NCBI GenBank assembly: GCA_027604685.1
Contig: JADHYX010000053.1
Location: 42,854-70,985 of the forward strand
Origin: Lobulomyces angularis
Taxonomy: Eukaryota > Chytridiomycota > Chytridiomycetes > Lobulomycetales > Lobulomycetaceae
Length of the DNA: 28,132 bases
Direction: 5' to 3'
The translations under genes were made by a program, and so were the position numbers. Of the stretch, positions 12,129 to 21,076 are shown piece after piece. The notes below the pieces were generated by a model. The model had not been told where the DNA came from. It saw nothing but the letters and a program-made list of their open reading frames with translations, and made no database searches. Numbering within the stretch: position 1 is the stretch's first letter; the number at the start of each line of letters is the position of its first letter.

Positions 12129-13038
12129 ATGTCATTTGCTGATGAATTATCAACTTTTATTGAGAATCACTTATCAGTAATTAGAACCAGTTTATTTTTG
12201 ACCACTGCTACATCAGCCTTTTTGTTATTAAAAACCTCTACTAAATTTGGAAGAACTTTAACTCCAAAGAAACCATTTCCTGACTATCTTCTTTCAGGTA
12301 AGTCCATCTTAAACCGAATTTTTTTTTTTGCTGAACTATATATAAATTTTTACAGGTAAAAGATCACTTTCAGGAATTTTTCAGTGTTTTCAATCAAATG
12401 TAATTTTGAGTAGTGAAAAAAGGAAAGCAGAGACAATTGAAATTATGTTTCAACACATTCCAGTTTTTCAAAGGGTTGTTTTTGGCTTACCAAGAAGTAA
12501 AATTTTGAATTACCAAAAAAAATAACCCATTTTCTTTAGAAGTCGATAAAGAAAAAGCATTTCGCATTAAGTTGGTTGGATATGAAATTCCTGAAACTTC
12601 AAATGACCCTCTTATTAACTCCATCGATAACAAATGTGGGAAAATCATACCCTTGAAATTTGACTGTACGAATAGTTTTTTATACGGGATAATAAAAACA
12701 AAAAAGGTATTTTTTTATTTCCTTAAATACTAATTTAATGATAAAAATTTTTTTAGAATTCGTATTCTCCATTTTACTCAATTCCAACCTTGGAATTATT
12801 GAAAAAAGGGTTAATAAGCTTTGATGTTAGCCAATCTACTATGTCAGAATTAAATTTACTTAATAAAAAATTTATAGCATCAAATTTGAAGTTTCAAGAA
12901 TATGCCAAAAAAAAAAAAATTGGTATTTGGAAGGATGCAGTTAGTGAAAAGAAAACCGAGTTAACTATTAATTATCTAAAGAATTTTTTCAAAAAAGTTA
13001 AGAATTACTTTCCTTTTTTTTTTAAAAAAGAATTTTGA
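12129..13038 (+). CDS. C3orf33-like membrane protein with SNase-type fold
   Basis: Four exons (12129-12297, 12356-12496, 12540-12706, 12757-13038) give 252 residues. The ATG at 12129 is chosen because it aligns with the family start: an amphipathic IENHLSVIRTS segment, then one hydrophobic helix (about 19-37). The rest matches the metazoan C3orf33 layout: a beta-rich stretch with HIPVFQ, a KLVGYEIPET segment, and an ending EYAKKKKIGIWKD. The last motif (K-G-IWK) is the hallmark of staphylococcal-nuclease-like folds, in which the nuclease residues are absent in C3orf33. The human protein is reported as a signalling-related protein of little-known function. The tail is very basic and Phe-rich. 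A fungal-side member shows that the family is older than animals. Confidence 0.7.
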
Positions 13039-13619
13039 AAATATTTTTGAATGAAAAATTTTTTTAACGAGATTAAAGTGGTAATTGCTGGGGATTTAAT
13101 AAGTACATTTGCAGAACCACTGCTAGTGCAATGTGGAGGTGGAAATTTATTGCATGTCTAGGATTTTCACTTAACTTGTGTGTTGGATACTATTCACACT
13201 TTTGAAAAAATTTGTTGTATAAACTTACTGTTGCTTTACACTCTATAAATTCTTGATGAATCCCTATAATCTATTTAAGTTCTCACATTTCTATGTGCAT
13301 GAGGTGAAATGTATCTAGAATCACCAAGTTCCATATCTCTGATCCCATCTTTGAAGATTGCGGTTAATGAAGCAATAACACTGCTAAATTTTGCTCTTGC
13401 AATACACAAATTGATTTTTCGATCCATTACGAAACTAGTCATAAATAAAATCATGTAAACTTTTAAAAGAGAGCATTTTTTAAGTTGAATCTTATTGATT
13501 TTAAACTGGTGGTAAAATTGCCTGAAAACTAAGTGTCGATTCAAAAATTTTCTTCCACTGAGTCTGAGTTCAAAATTATTATTGTGTACCCGATCAAAAA
13601 TAGAAATTTTTCAAAATAT
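13039..13619. other. Intergenic region with an unexplained minus-strand reading frame
   Basis: Spacer between two plus-strand genes. The minus strand is open at 13275-13544 for 89 codons, and its end (from about MDRKINLCIARAKF) has a more protein-like composition than the AT-rich surroundings. It has no recognised domain and no flanking splice partners that I can see, so I do not call a gene. Confidence 0.4.
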
Positions 13620-14784
13620 ATGAGTTCACCAATAAAAACTACATTGTCTCAACCATCAGGTAAACAGTACGAATTCTTAGAAGAATGGCCAGGATATATA
13701 TCTTTTGTAAATAATGATAGTACACCCCCACGCTGTATCCAAAGTGAAGTCGGGGAAAACCGTTTAAAATTGTGCAAGAAAAAATCTCCACAAAGAGATA
13801 TTGATGATAAGTCCTGGCTCACATTTGTAGTTGATGAAGTAAAGGGCTCCGATTCTACTGATGAGGACATCGAATTTTTACAGGAAGACTCCAGTCCTTC
13901 TTTGATTGTTGATAACTCTACTGAAAATTTGTCTCTTTCAGAAGTTTCAAGTAGACCTTCCTCTCCCACCTCTCCTCGTAGCTCTTGTAATGAAACACTT
14001 TTCAATAATCGGTATTGTAAACTTTGGTTTTTTTTTTATTTTTTTTATAAAAGAACACAGAAAAAAAAAAAAATACTAAAAAAAAACAATAATTACTAGA
14101 TTTATTTTACCATCCAGTAGTCCACCACAAAGACTTGAATGTGAAAAATTTAACTTTAATTGTTTAACTTTGGTTCCTGATAAAGAAATAATTTCAAATT
14201 TGAACAAAAATAATTTAAATCTAAACTTTTTACCTTCTACTCCTGAATCAACAAAAAAGTTTTTCAAGCAAAAAAAATTAAATCTACAGTTAAAAAATTC
14301 AAGTACCAAAAGTCCATTACAGGGTTCAAGCAAGTACAATAAGAACTGTCAAAAGATTCCTATAACTCATCATAAAGAACCTGAAGAAATTTTGTCAAAA
14401 GAAAAAAATTTAAGAAATTTAAACGCTAATTCTGAAAATTTTACTTCCAATACTACGAAAACAGCAGTCAACAACAAAACTTTTTTTGCCAATTCACCTC
14501 CATCTAGATTCGATTTAGCTCTACTTGAGGTAGCTAAAAATAGAACAATTAGGAGAATTAAAAGAAAAAGGAACTCTTTTCATGATGATAAAGATTTTAA
14601 TGATGAAATTTGTAGTTCCAAAATTGATTTTGAAATTTTTAAAGAACGTAAATCGCAATTAGAAGATAAAAATATATGTTGTGGAAGTTGGAAACCACTG
14701 AGAGAATTGGGAATACAGAACAAGAAACACTCTTTTTCAAAGAGGTATCATGTTCCTTATGAAAACATATTTAATAATACATAA
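13620..14784 (+). CDS. Unrecognised, largely disordered protein
   Basis: Two exons (13620-14011 and 14100-14784) give 358 residues. The start is the only in-frame ATG upstream of conserved-looking sequence. The protein is rich in Ser, Asn, Lys and Pro with many SP/TP sites (SSPIK, SRPSSPTSPR, LPSTPES, NSPPSR), as in substrates of proline-directed kinases such as CDKs. A short ordered-looking helix, RFDLALLEVAKNRTIRRIKRKRN at about 270-292, has a hydrophobic face followed by a basic cluster that could be a nuclear signal or DNA contact. An alternative acceptor 18 bp downstream (AG at 14117) is also in frame. No domain was recognised; a cell-cycle or chromatin regulator is only a guess. Confidence 0.6.
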
Positions 14785-15196
14785 AGAAAAACCAGTCAAA
14801 GGATTTTTTTATTCTGAAAAAAAAATGAAAATTAATTAATTATAAACCAAATGTAGAAATTAAAATCAAAAAAAAAAATTATTCTTTTATTGCAAAAAAA
14901 TTTTTTTTTACTTCGTTAGTTTACAACCAAATGTTATAAAAATAATGGAGCGAAGAAACTCTTGTATTATACATAACTACAACACTACTATCTACACACT
15001 ACCATTTTCATAGCAAAAATGTTCCAAATATAAGGGAAAAAATTTAAACATTTAATGAGGAAATTAATCAAAATTGTAAAAATAAACTAAATAGTTCGTT
15101 CACAAATATGGAAGTTAGAATAATAAAAAAACAAATTTTTGTTACTAATGGAAAATTCGAAATGAATTTAGAGGAGGGAGGTTTCCAGGAAAAAAG
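14785..15196. other. Intergenic region upstream of the tRNA 3' end
   Basis: Very AT-rich spacer between a plus-strand coding gene and a minus-strand tRNA. Nothing besides the run of T (minus strand) that ends the tRNA gene stands out. Confidence 0.4.
15190..15195 (-). terminator. RNA polymerase III terminator of tRNA-Leu
   Basis: A run of six T on the minus strand starts two bases after the tRNA discriminator base, the standard pol III stop. Confidence 0.8.
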
Positions 15197-15275
15197 TGAA
15201 CAGAGTGGGGATTGAACCCACGCTCTTTCGAACCAGGGCCTAAACCTGGCGCCTTAACCACTCGGCCATCTGTCC
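15197..15275 (-). tRNA. tRNA-Leu(UAG)
   Basis: Read on the minus strand, the sequence folds as a class II tRNA. The acceptor stem is GGACAGA paired with TCTGTTC (one G-U pair). The D arm is GCC/GGC with GAGTGGTTAA in the loop. The anticodon arm is CCAGG-TTTAGGC-CCTGG, giving anticodon UAG (reads CUA Leu). An 11-nt variable arm (TTC/GAG stem) and the T arm GTGGG-TTCAATC-CCCAC follow, with discriminator A. Internal A box (TGGCCGAGTGG) and B box (GGTTCAATCC) promoters are present. No anticodon-loop intron is present. Confidence 0.95.
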
Positions 15276-15859
15276 ATAAGTTGAAGAAGTTTTTATGATA
15301 TTTGTTTTTACAAAATTAGTATTGCAGATTATTTTATAATTATCTTAGTAATTCTTTTTAATTAGTAGAGATTACTTTTTAAAGAATTTAGAATTTAATA
15401 TTAATAATCCTCAAAGTATTACAAATTTTTTTAAGCTTTTAAGATGTTTGTTTGAAATTAATTAATATTAATTTATGTACAAACCATTTTCATTAAGAGT
15501 CAACAAAAAAAATTAAAATCTTTTAAAAGTGTTCTAAAAGAAAATTACTTGGTAGATTTCATTTGTGTAAATAATTTATTTTTCAAATTTTTTGTTGTTT
15601 AGAATAACTTTAGCAACAATTATTCACATTGGAAAGTTTAATTAAAAAAATTTAAACTTGACTTATGGTGCTCTTAAATATTCTTACTGTTTTCATCTAA
15701 AGTAAATTTACTTTACATCTTTCATATTTTAATAGAAAATTTTGATTATCATCCCTGCAATGTAATTTTAAAAATTAAACAGGGTGATGGAGTTTAGAAT
15801 TAGTATCAAAAAATTCGAAAAAGTTGCGTTACAGTTGGTATTTCATAATAATTGATTAT
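15276..15859. other. Intergenic region, no features seen
   Basis: AT-rich spacer between the tRNA 5' end and the 3' end of the seven-helix gene. Both lie on the minus strand. I see no reading frame or repeat. Confidence 0.4.
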
Positions 15860-16859
15860 TTAATTATCAGCGGATATGTAGCTTAAAAAAACACCGCTAG
15901 CCTTTTTTTGGGAACTAATTCTAGTTGTTAGTTCCATGTTTCGGTCAACAATAGCTTCTTTGATATAATTGTTGGCATTGCTAACTATTTGCAGTATTAC
16001 CGTTGAAGTTATCAAGTGTAAACAACCAAGATTGATTCCAATAAATGTATATGAAATTTTTTCTGAAAATAGAAACAAAATTGCTGCAGAAAAATCTGTT
16101 ACTACTGTCAACACTATAATTAAGAATAAATATTAAAATAGAAAATTAAAAAAAGTTACCTAAAAGAGAAACAAGTGTTTGTTTTATTGAAAATTTTGCT
16201 GATTTAACGCTGTTTGATTTATAACTTTTAATTACACAACCAATCAATTTGAAACAAAAAAAAATTTCAAAAATGGAAAAGTAGCCTACAAAAGCAAACA
16301 TGTAGATGGTGAACACCCAATATTGTATATCCAGGTTTTTTTCATAGTTTTTGTTCCTATAGATTGTCCAATCCACAATTGCATATATTTCCATAATTCC
16401 ACATCCAATAAAAACTGAATTTTTAACAATTTTAATCAAAAAATCTTTTCTAGTGTTTGAAAGAACAATTTCCATTTTACAATACCGATCTGTATCCATG
16501 TAAACTACAAGTGAGACGGAAATCCAAAACACCAAATAACTGAAAATGTATAAAAAGTAGATTTTTTCCTCTTTAATAAATGAGTAATGACTTTTAATTC
16601 TATTAGTTATCTCCTGTGAATTATTATCATCTTCAATTTTGTAGCTATATATTTGAATTAAAGTTACTAAAATTCCCTTTGTTAACATAAAAATCAATAC
16701 CATTGAGGAGCAGAAAAACTGTGGGTTCTTGAAAAATTTTACAACCAATTCGTTTTTAGAATTGTTTTTCAACTTTTTAAATAATAAAGTGGAAGATAAA
16801 ACTATTAAAAGGAAAGTCGCTGTTAGAGATGCTACTCTATCAATTGTAATTATGAACAT
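15860..16859 (-). CDS. Seven-helix membrane protein of unknown family
   Basis: Two exons (16859-16160, 16113-15860) give 317 residues. Seven hydrophobic segments are visible: about 10-27, 50-72, 100-122, 147-165, 182-210, 229-250 and 258-280. A charged loop (EEDDNNSQ region) lies between helices 2 and 3, and short basic loops follow helices 3 and 5. The count and spacing suit a GPCR-like receptor, with the N-terminus too short for a cleaved signal peptide or ligand-binding domain. I see neither the DRY nor NPxxY motif of rhodopsin-type receptors, nor the motifs of fungal Ste2/Ste3 pheromone receptors. Transporter-like or TMEM-type proteins are alternatives. The intron interrupts helix 6. Confidence 0.65.
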
Positions 16860-17089
16860 TGGTTTGTTGAAAAATTTAAGTCTTGGTTCCAGAAAATTCT
16901 AAAGGTCTTAATTTCAGCAATTTTTTTTTAAGATTGATTGGGTTGGGATATTATAAAGTTAAAAAAAAAAAATTTATTTTGATTTTTTTTATAATATACA
17001 GTCGCTCACTCTCTATCTAATAAAAAGAAGAAAAAGAAAACATTGAAAAAAAAAAAAAATAACGGAAAAAAAAGTAAGGAAAATTGTCT

Positions 17090-18138
17090 TTAGACTCTGC
17101 TTAAAACACTCTCATAAGTTGGTACCATGTATTTAATATTGATGAAAGCATCTTCACCACCAGTTAATTCAAATTTCTCTAATGTTTCTTGAATTAAATC
17201 TCCAATGTTTTCTCTTTTTTGTTGTGAATAATAAATTCCATCTCCAAGGTTAACTATGAAACAATAAAAATAAAAAATTATGCTTAATTTTCAAGTTCAG
17301 CAAGCTTACGATTTTTATTTTTAAATAAATTAAAAATTGGTAGAACTTGTCTGTAGTATGGAACCAGAGCTTCCCCAACCATATCAGCACTTTCTACTAA
17401 GTGTTGTAATACTTTCAAGGTTGTGGTGATAACATGAATATTTCTTGTGTTTAAAGCCTCTAAAGAATGTTTAATCAATTTATTACCCAAAAATATAAAA
17501 AAAATACTTTTAATTGGAATAATCAATTGAGGTACCACTGGCAGAATCTTTTGACCTCCTCTGTCTAAAAGGTCATGAATACCTTGCCTAGCCAAAAAAG
17601 CGTAAGGTTCTTCAGTTTCACACAACCCACTGAAAAACAATGGCAAGTAATGGTGATAGTCAAGCTTTTCAATATCAACCTTTAAAATTGAAAATAGTTT
17701 AATTTTTTTTTTTTTTCCTTTCCAAATTTTTTACCTTCCAGTTAATTTTATTTCCTTTTGTGTCATGGTTAACTGAAATTGGAAAGTCTCCTCTATCATA
17801 AAGTTTTCGGAAACCACTAGAAGCTGAACTGTCATTTACTGATTTATGGGAATTAGGATGATGTGCAAATGGATGGGAATTATGTGAATGATGATGTTTT
17901 CTAGTAACACCTATAACAAAAATAAGGATTAAAATTCTATTTCTTATTCTTTACCTTTTTCATCATCTAGTACATATATATTTTTTTAAATGGCAAAGAG
18001 GGAGTTAGATACTGTAAGAGTTTTATATATTGTAAAACCTTTTTCGGCTACTACCCTAGCAGCAAACGCTCCAGCTTTTGGAGGAGAAGACTGTTTTGGT
18101 GCGAAATAACCTCCTGCTCCCTTGGAAATTCCTGTCAT
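17090..18138 (-). CDS. PACRG: PACRG (parkin co-regulated protein), axonemal
   Basis: Exons 18138-18039, a possible 12-nt microexon 17966-17955, then 17910-17735, 17679-17508, 17459-17310 and 17253-17090 give 257 residues, the usual PACRG length. Diagnostic family stretches are intact: [75 protein letters not shown] and [23 protein letters not shown] sits at the inner junction of axonemal doublet microtubules together with FAP20, so the organism should build a motile flagellum. An unusual His-rich stretch (about 40-58: [14 protein letters not shown]) precedes the core in the normally variable N-terminus. The first exon carries a [17 protein letters not shown] motif that is also PACRG-like. Confidence 0.95.
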
Positions 18139-19667
18139 ACTGATGAACTCTTTATTTAATTATTTAAAATAAAATTATGTTGAATTTTAAACTTTAAAAA
18201 ATTTTTTATTTTATTTTAATTTAATTATTTTTTCGCGTTAATTTGGACGCGGTTCTTTACCTCAAAACCCTGATATCAAACTGGTTCTTCCTGCACGTCT
18301 TTTTGTAGAAGCATAGTTCCACTGCAAAAAAAAGTATTCCATTCTCTTTTGAAACTGGAAAAGTTGTTAACTGGAACAAATTTTCATTCGGATTTGCTAC
18401 TTGTTGTGAAATTTTGCTGTATGTTTTTTAGTTAACCAAGTTTGAATATTTGATATTAAAGTTATAGGTTAAAATAAAACAAGGTCCTTTAAATAGAGTT
18501 ATGCTATGATTTCAATAATTTGCACTTTAGATATTTTTTCTGTTTCAAAACTGATGTAATGTATTTTGTTTTAGTCACGGAAAACTTAGTCCTGAATTGA
18601 ATACATTAAATAACACACTTAAAAGATATTCCTATTCTACTTCTGATTGTATTTCATTATAACAAATTTTCATTGTTGATGTGTTCTTACAATGAATCAA
18701 GATAGAATCACGTGACCTGAAGTTACACAGATTTTGAACAAATCTTAACACTTAACAGTGAGAAAAGGATTCTACACTTTGGGTTGAAAGACTTAAGAAA
18801 AGAAACTGAATTCTGCAAAATGAAACTGGGATCAATTTGATAGAAACTAAAGTTTGTAATTAAGAAAAATGGTTTCAGCTTATGGAGAAGCTTATGGGAT
18901 TTTACTTCGGAAGAACTACTTATCAAATATTTGAAAGTCAAAGATCTAAATTTGATAAAATAGTTGTTTTTAATTTGAGACTTAAAACTGTTTAGACCAC
19001 CTCGGCACTTGCTGCACCTACTCAACCACCAGAAGAACCTCTGCAATCACCAGAACCGCCAGAACCTCCACATCCTAGCTTAATTTATATCAGCTCTTCA
19101 GTAGTTTTGTCCTAATAGTATGTACAGCCGTTAACAACAATACTTCGAAGTTTAGATTTTCTGAAGAATTTCCACGACTCTGAGAAGATTTTGCGAAGAA
19201 ACCATGTATACCAATTCAATTCTTCTATTCTCTTCTTTGGTGTTTTCCCTCAAAAATTCTTTTATCTCCAGTATTTCTTTAATGTACATAATTTGAACAA
19301 TCTTAATTTTTAATTAACTTTTTGACATATTCCCGTGTTTGTTTAGCGTTCTGCAGAAAAGTCACGTTAACATTTTATGCTAACATACTTTTTTCAAAAT
19401 TGCATTTGGTTTTAAATAAACAGCAGTAGTGTTTTGTTGTATCAGATAAAAAAAAATTGAAATTTTATTAACATCTTTTTTGCTTTAATTCTATTCAAAA
19501 AAAGTAAGTTAATCAAAATGAGACTAGTAATTTTTTTTTTTATTAAATTTCTATTTATTAAATATTTTTATAACAAGAAAAGAAAAAGCATCTACATATT
19601 TAATATATAATACAGTACAACAAAAAAAAAATATATAATTTGAAAAAAAGTAGAAATCTAATAATAT
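18139..19667. other. Intergenic region with a proline-rich coding-like fragment
   Basis: Gene-free 1.5 kb between PACRG and the repeat protein. The only stretch that looks coding is about 18991-19080, which is clearly more GC-rich and reads on the plus strand as a Pro/Glu-rich peptide (APTQPPEEPLQSPEPPEPP) just after a stop codon. It may be a relic exon or a degenerate CCAGAA-type repeat. The rest shows nothing. Confidence 0.4.
18231..18252 (+). promoter_or_regulatory. Candidate E2F/MBF-type sites upstream of PACRG
   Basis: TTTCGCG and, nine bases on, GACGCGG lie 93-114 bp upstream of the PACRG start codon. Both are rare CpG-containing words in this AT-rich DNA and match the core of E2F/DP (TTTCGCG) and fungal MBF (ACGCG) sites. 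Regulation by the cell cycle or sporulation is inferred, not shown. Confidence 0.3.
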
Positions 19668-20603
19668 TTATGCAGCAATGATTAATTGCTTGCTACGTTT
19701 CCATAAGGCGGTGTTTCCTGATACATTTGCTCCTGTGTTTTGATTTCCACCTGCTTTGTTATTAAAAAAACCTAATTTGTTGACTTGTGAAGCACCTCCA
19801 TGATTTCCAGCAATCTGACCAAAGTTATCTTGGTTTCCAGCAGCTTGGTTTCCACTGATTAAACCAGAATTTGTTTGTGAATCTGAGTTGAAGTTTCCAG
19901 TCACTGAAATTCCATTTTGTTGATTTCCCCCAGTTTTGTTGTCAGTTATTTCACAAGCATTGTTTTGGTTAGTAGGATCATTTCCATTAATTCCACAGTT
20001 GTTATTTTGGCCACCTTTACCGGCCCCATTTTGAGCAATAATACCAACGTTGTTTTGATTATTGTTTGCATGATTGGCGTTTACATTAGCAGTATTTGAT
20101 TGAGCAAAACCTGCATGATTTCCGGCTACAGTAGCTACACTTGAAGCGTCGTTTTTGGCCCAATTGGCGGCAATGTTGACGTTATTCAATTGTAAATTAG
20201 AAGCACTATTTCCAAGTACAGAAGCAGTATTTTGTTGATTAACATGAGCAAAGTTTCCAGTTTGAGCTATATCATTTTTTTGATTAAAAGCACTGTTTCC
20301 TTGAATAGCTGCAGCATTGTTTTGGAAAACAGCATTATTGTTAGCTTGCTGAATTTGATTAGTTTGGAGAGCAGCATTATTTCCTCCAATGAAAGCACTG
20401 TTAGATTGAGAAAAAGCACTATTTCCACTTTGATTGATTCCGTTAAACTGGTTAGAAGCAGTGTTACCAGTAATGGAAGCTTTTTGAACTTGACTTCCAG
20501 ATGCATTGTTTCCAGTCATTGAAATGGTGTTGGATTGGGATCCAGGGGTAGGAGAAGCAACAGCAAGAGAAAGAAGGCAGACTGCAACAAGTTTTGAAAA
20601 CAT
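19668..20603 (-). CDS. Secreted Asn/Gln repeat protein with curlin-like units
   Basis: A single uninterrupted frame of 311 residues, starting with a signal peptide (MFSKLVAVCLLSLAVAS). From about residue 29 to 300 the protein is made of about 19 tandem units of 14-16 residues with consensus GNxAxxxQxNxxxIx (e.g. GNSAFSQSNSAFIG, GNNAALQTNQIQQA, GNSAFNQKNDIAQT). The GNxAxxxQ core is the core of bacterial curlin (CsgA) amyloid repeats, which stack as a beta-solenoid. Hydrophobic residues fall at the fixed inward positions expected of such a fold. Two Cys occur near 205 and 220. The tail (ALWKRSKQ) breaks the pattern; no GPI signal or membrane anchor is seen. An extracellular, fibre- or coat-forming protein is inferred. 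Unlike most neighbours it has no intron. Confidence 0.85.
   Translation of the reverse strand: MFSKLVAVCLLSLAVASPTPGSQSNTISMTGNNASGSQVQKASITGNTASNQFNGINQSGNSAFSQSNSAFIGGNNAALQTNQIQQANNNAVFQNNAAAIQGNSAFNQKNDIAQTGNFAHVNQQNTASVLGNSASNLQLNNVNIAANWAKNDASSVATVAGNHAGFAQSNTANVNANHANNNQNNVGIIAQNGAGKGGQNNNCGINGNDPTNQNNACEITDNKTGGNQQNGISVTGNFNSDSQTNSGLISGNQAAGNQDNFGQIAGNHGGASQVNKLGFFNNKAGGNQNTGANVSGNTALWKRSKQLIIAA
19700..20517 (-). repeat. Degenerate ~45-bp coding repeats (15-residue units)
   Basis: About 19 diverged 42-48-bp units encode the GNxAxxxQxN modules of the secreted repeat protein. DNA identity between units is low while the Gly-Asn, Ala, Gln and Asn positions are kept, so the array is old and held by selection on the protein. 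Confidence 0.8.
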
Positions 20604-21076
20604 TTTTTATTTTTTATTTACTTTATGAATTTAAATTTAATTTTTTTTGGTTGTTTTTTTTTTACTTTTTGTTGGTTTAAATAATAAAATTTTTTGTGTG
20701 CAGCAATTTAAAATAAAGTTGGAGGATGCTTACCACCAACTAATATTTTGTTATTTTTGTGAACCATTTGTTTACTAAATAATTTGCTGAGGTTACCAAA
20801 ACAATAAAACCACTAATATTTATTTTAAACAAACTCTAAATATTTGCCTGTGGCAAAAAAAACCACTCAAAGTTTATCCAGTCAAAGTTAAAAATTATAA
20901 TGAGAGGCGCTGATACTTACAGTTTTTGGAGTGAAAGTGTACAACAAACTTAAAGAATTTTCAATAATAGAAGAATTTCTTTCTTTCTTAAATTTTTTTA
21001 TTTTTTGCAGCAAAGTTATATAGAATGAATTTAAAACTAAAAAGCATATATACAAGAAAAATAAAATTACAATTAG
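20604..21076. other. Intergenic region
   Basis: Spacer holding the promoter of the curlin-like gene and the 3' end of the DOMON-b561 gene, both on the minus strand. Apart from the TATA-like element I see nothing. Confidence 0.4.
20676..20683 (-). promoter_or_regulatory. Candidate TATA-like element of the curlin-like gene
   Basis: TATTTAAA on the minus strand, 73-80 bp upstream of the start codon. The other Asn/Gln-rich secreted gene (23253) has TATTTAAG at a similar distance. Weak evidence in AT-rich DNA. Confidence 0.3.

Noticed and set aside
13649..14005. Minus-strand frame of 118 codons
   Set aside because: Antisense to the Ser/Glu-rich exon of the gene at 13620; composition mirrors the sense codons and it has no family match.
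15197..15275. Intron in the tRNA-Leu anticodon loop
   Set aside because: The anticodon stem-loop is a continuous 5-7-5 structure with no extra bases.
18723..19046. Minus-strand frame of 107 codons in the PACRG-side intergenic region
   Set aside because: Low-complexity Ser/Phe/Leu composition typical of AT-rich DNA, no splice partners, no domain.
19917..20522. Plus-strand frames opposite the curlin-like gene
   Set aside because: Produced by the repeated codons of the sense strand; no signal peptide or domain, and they interrupt each other.
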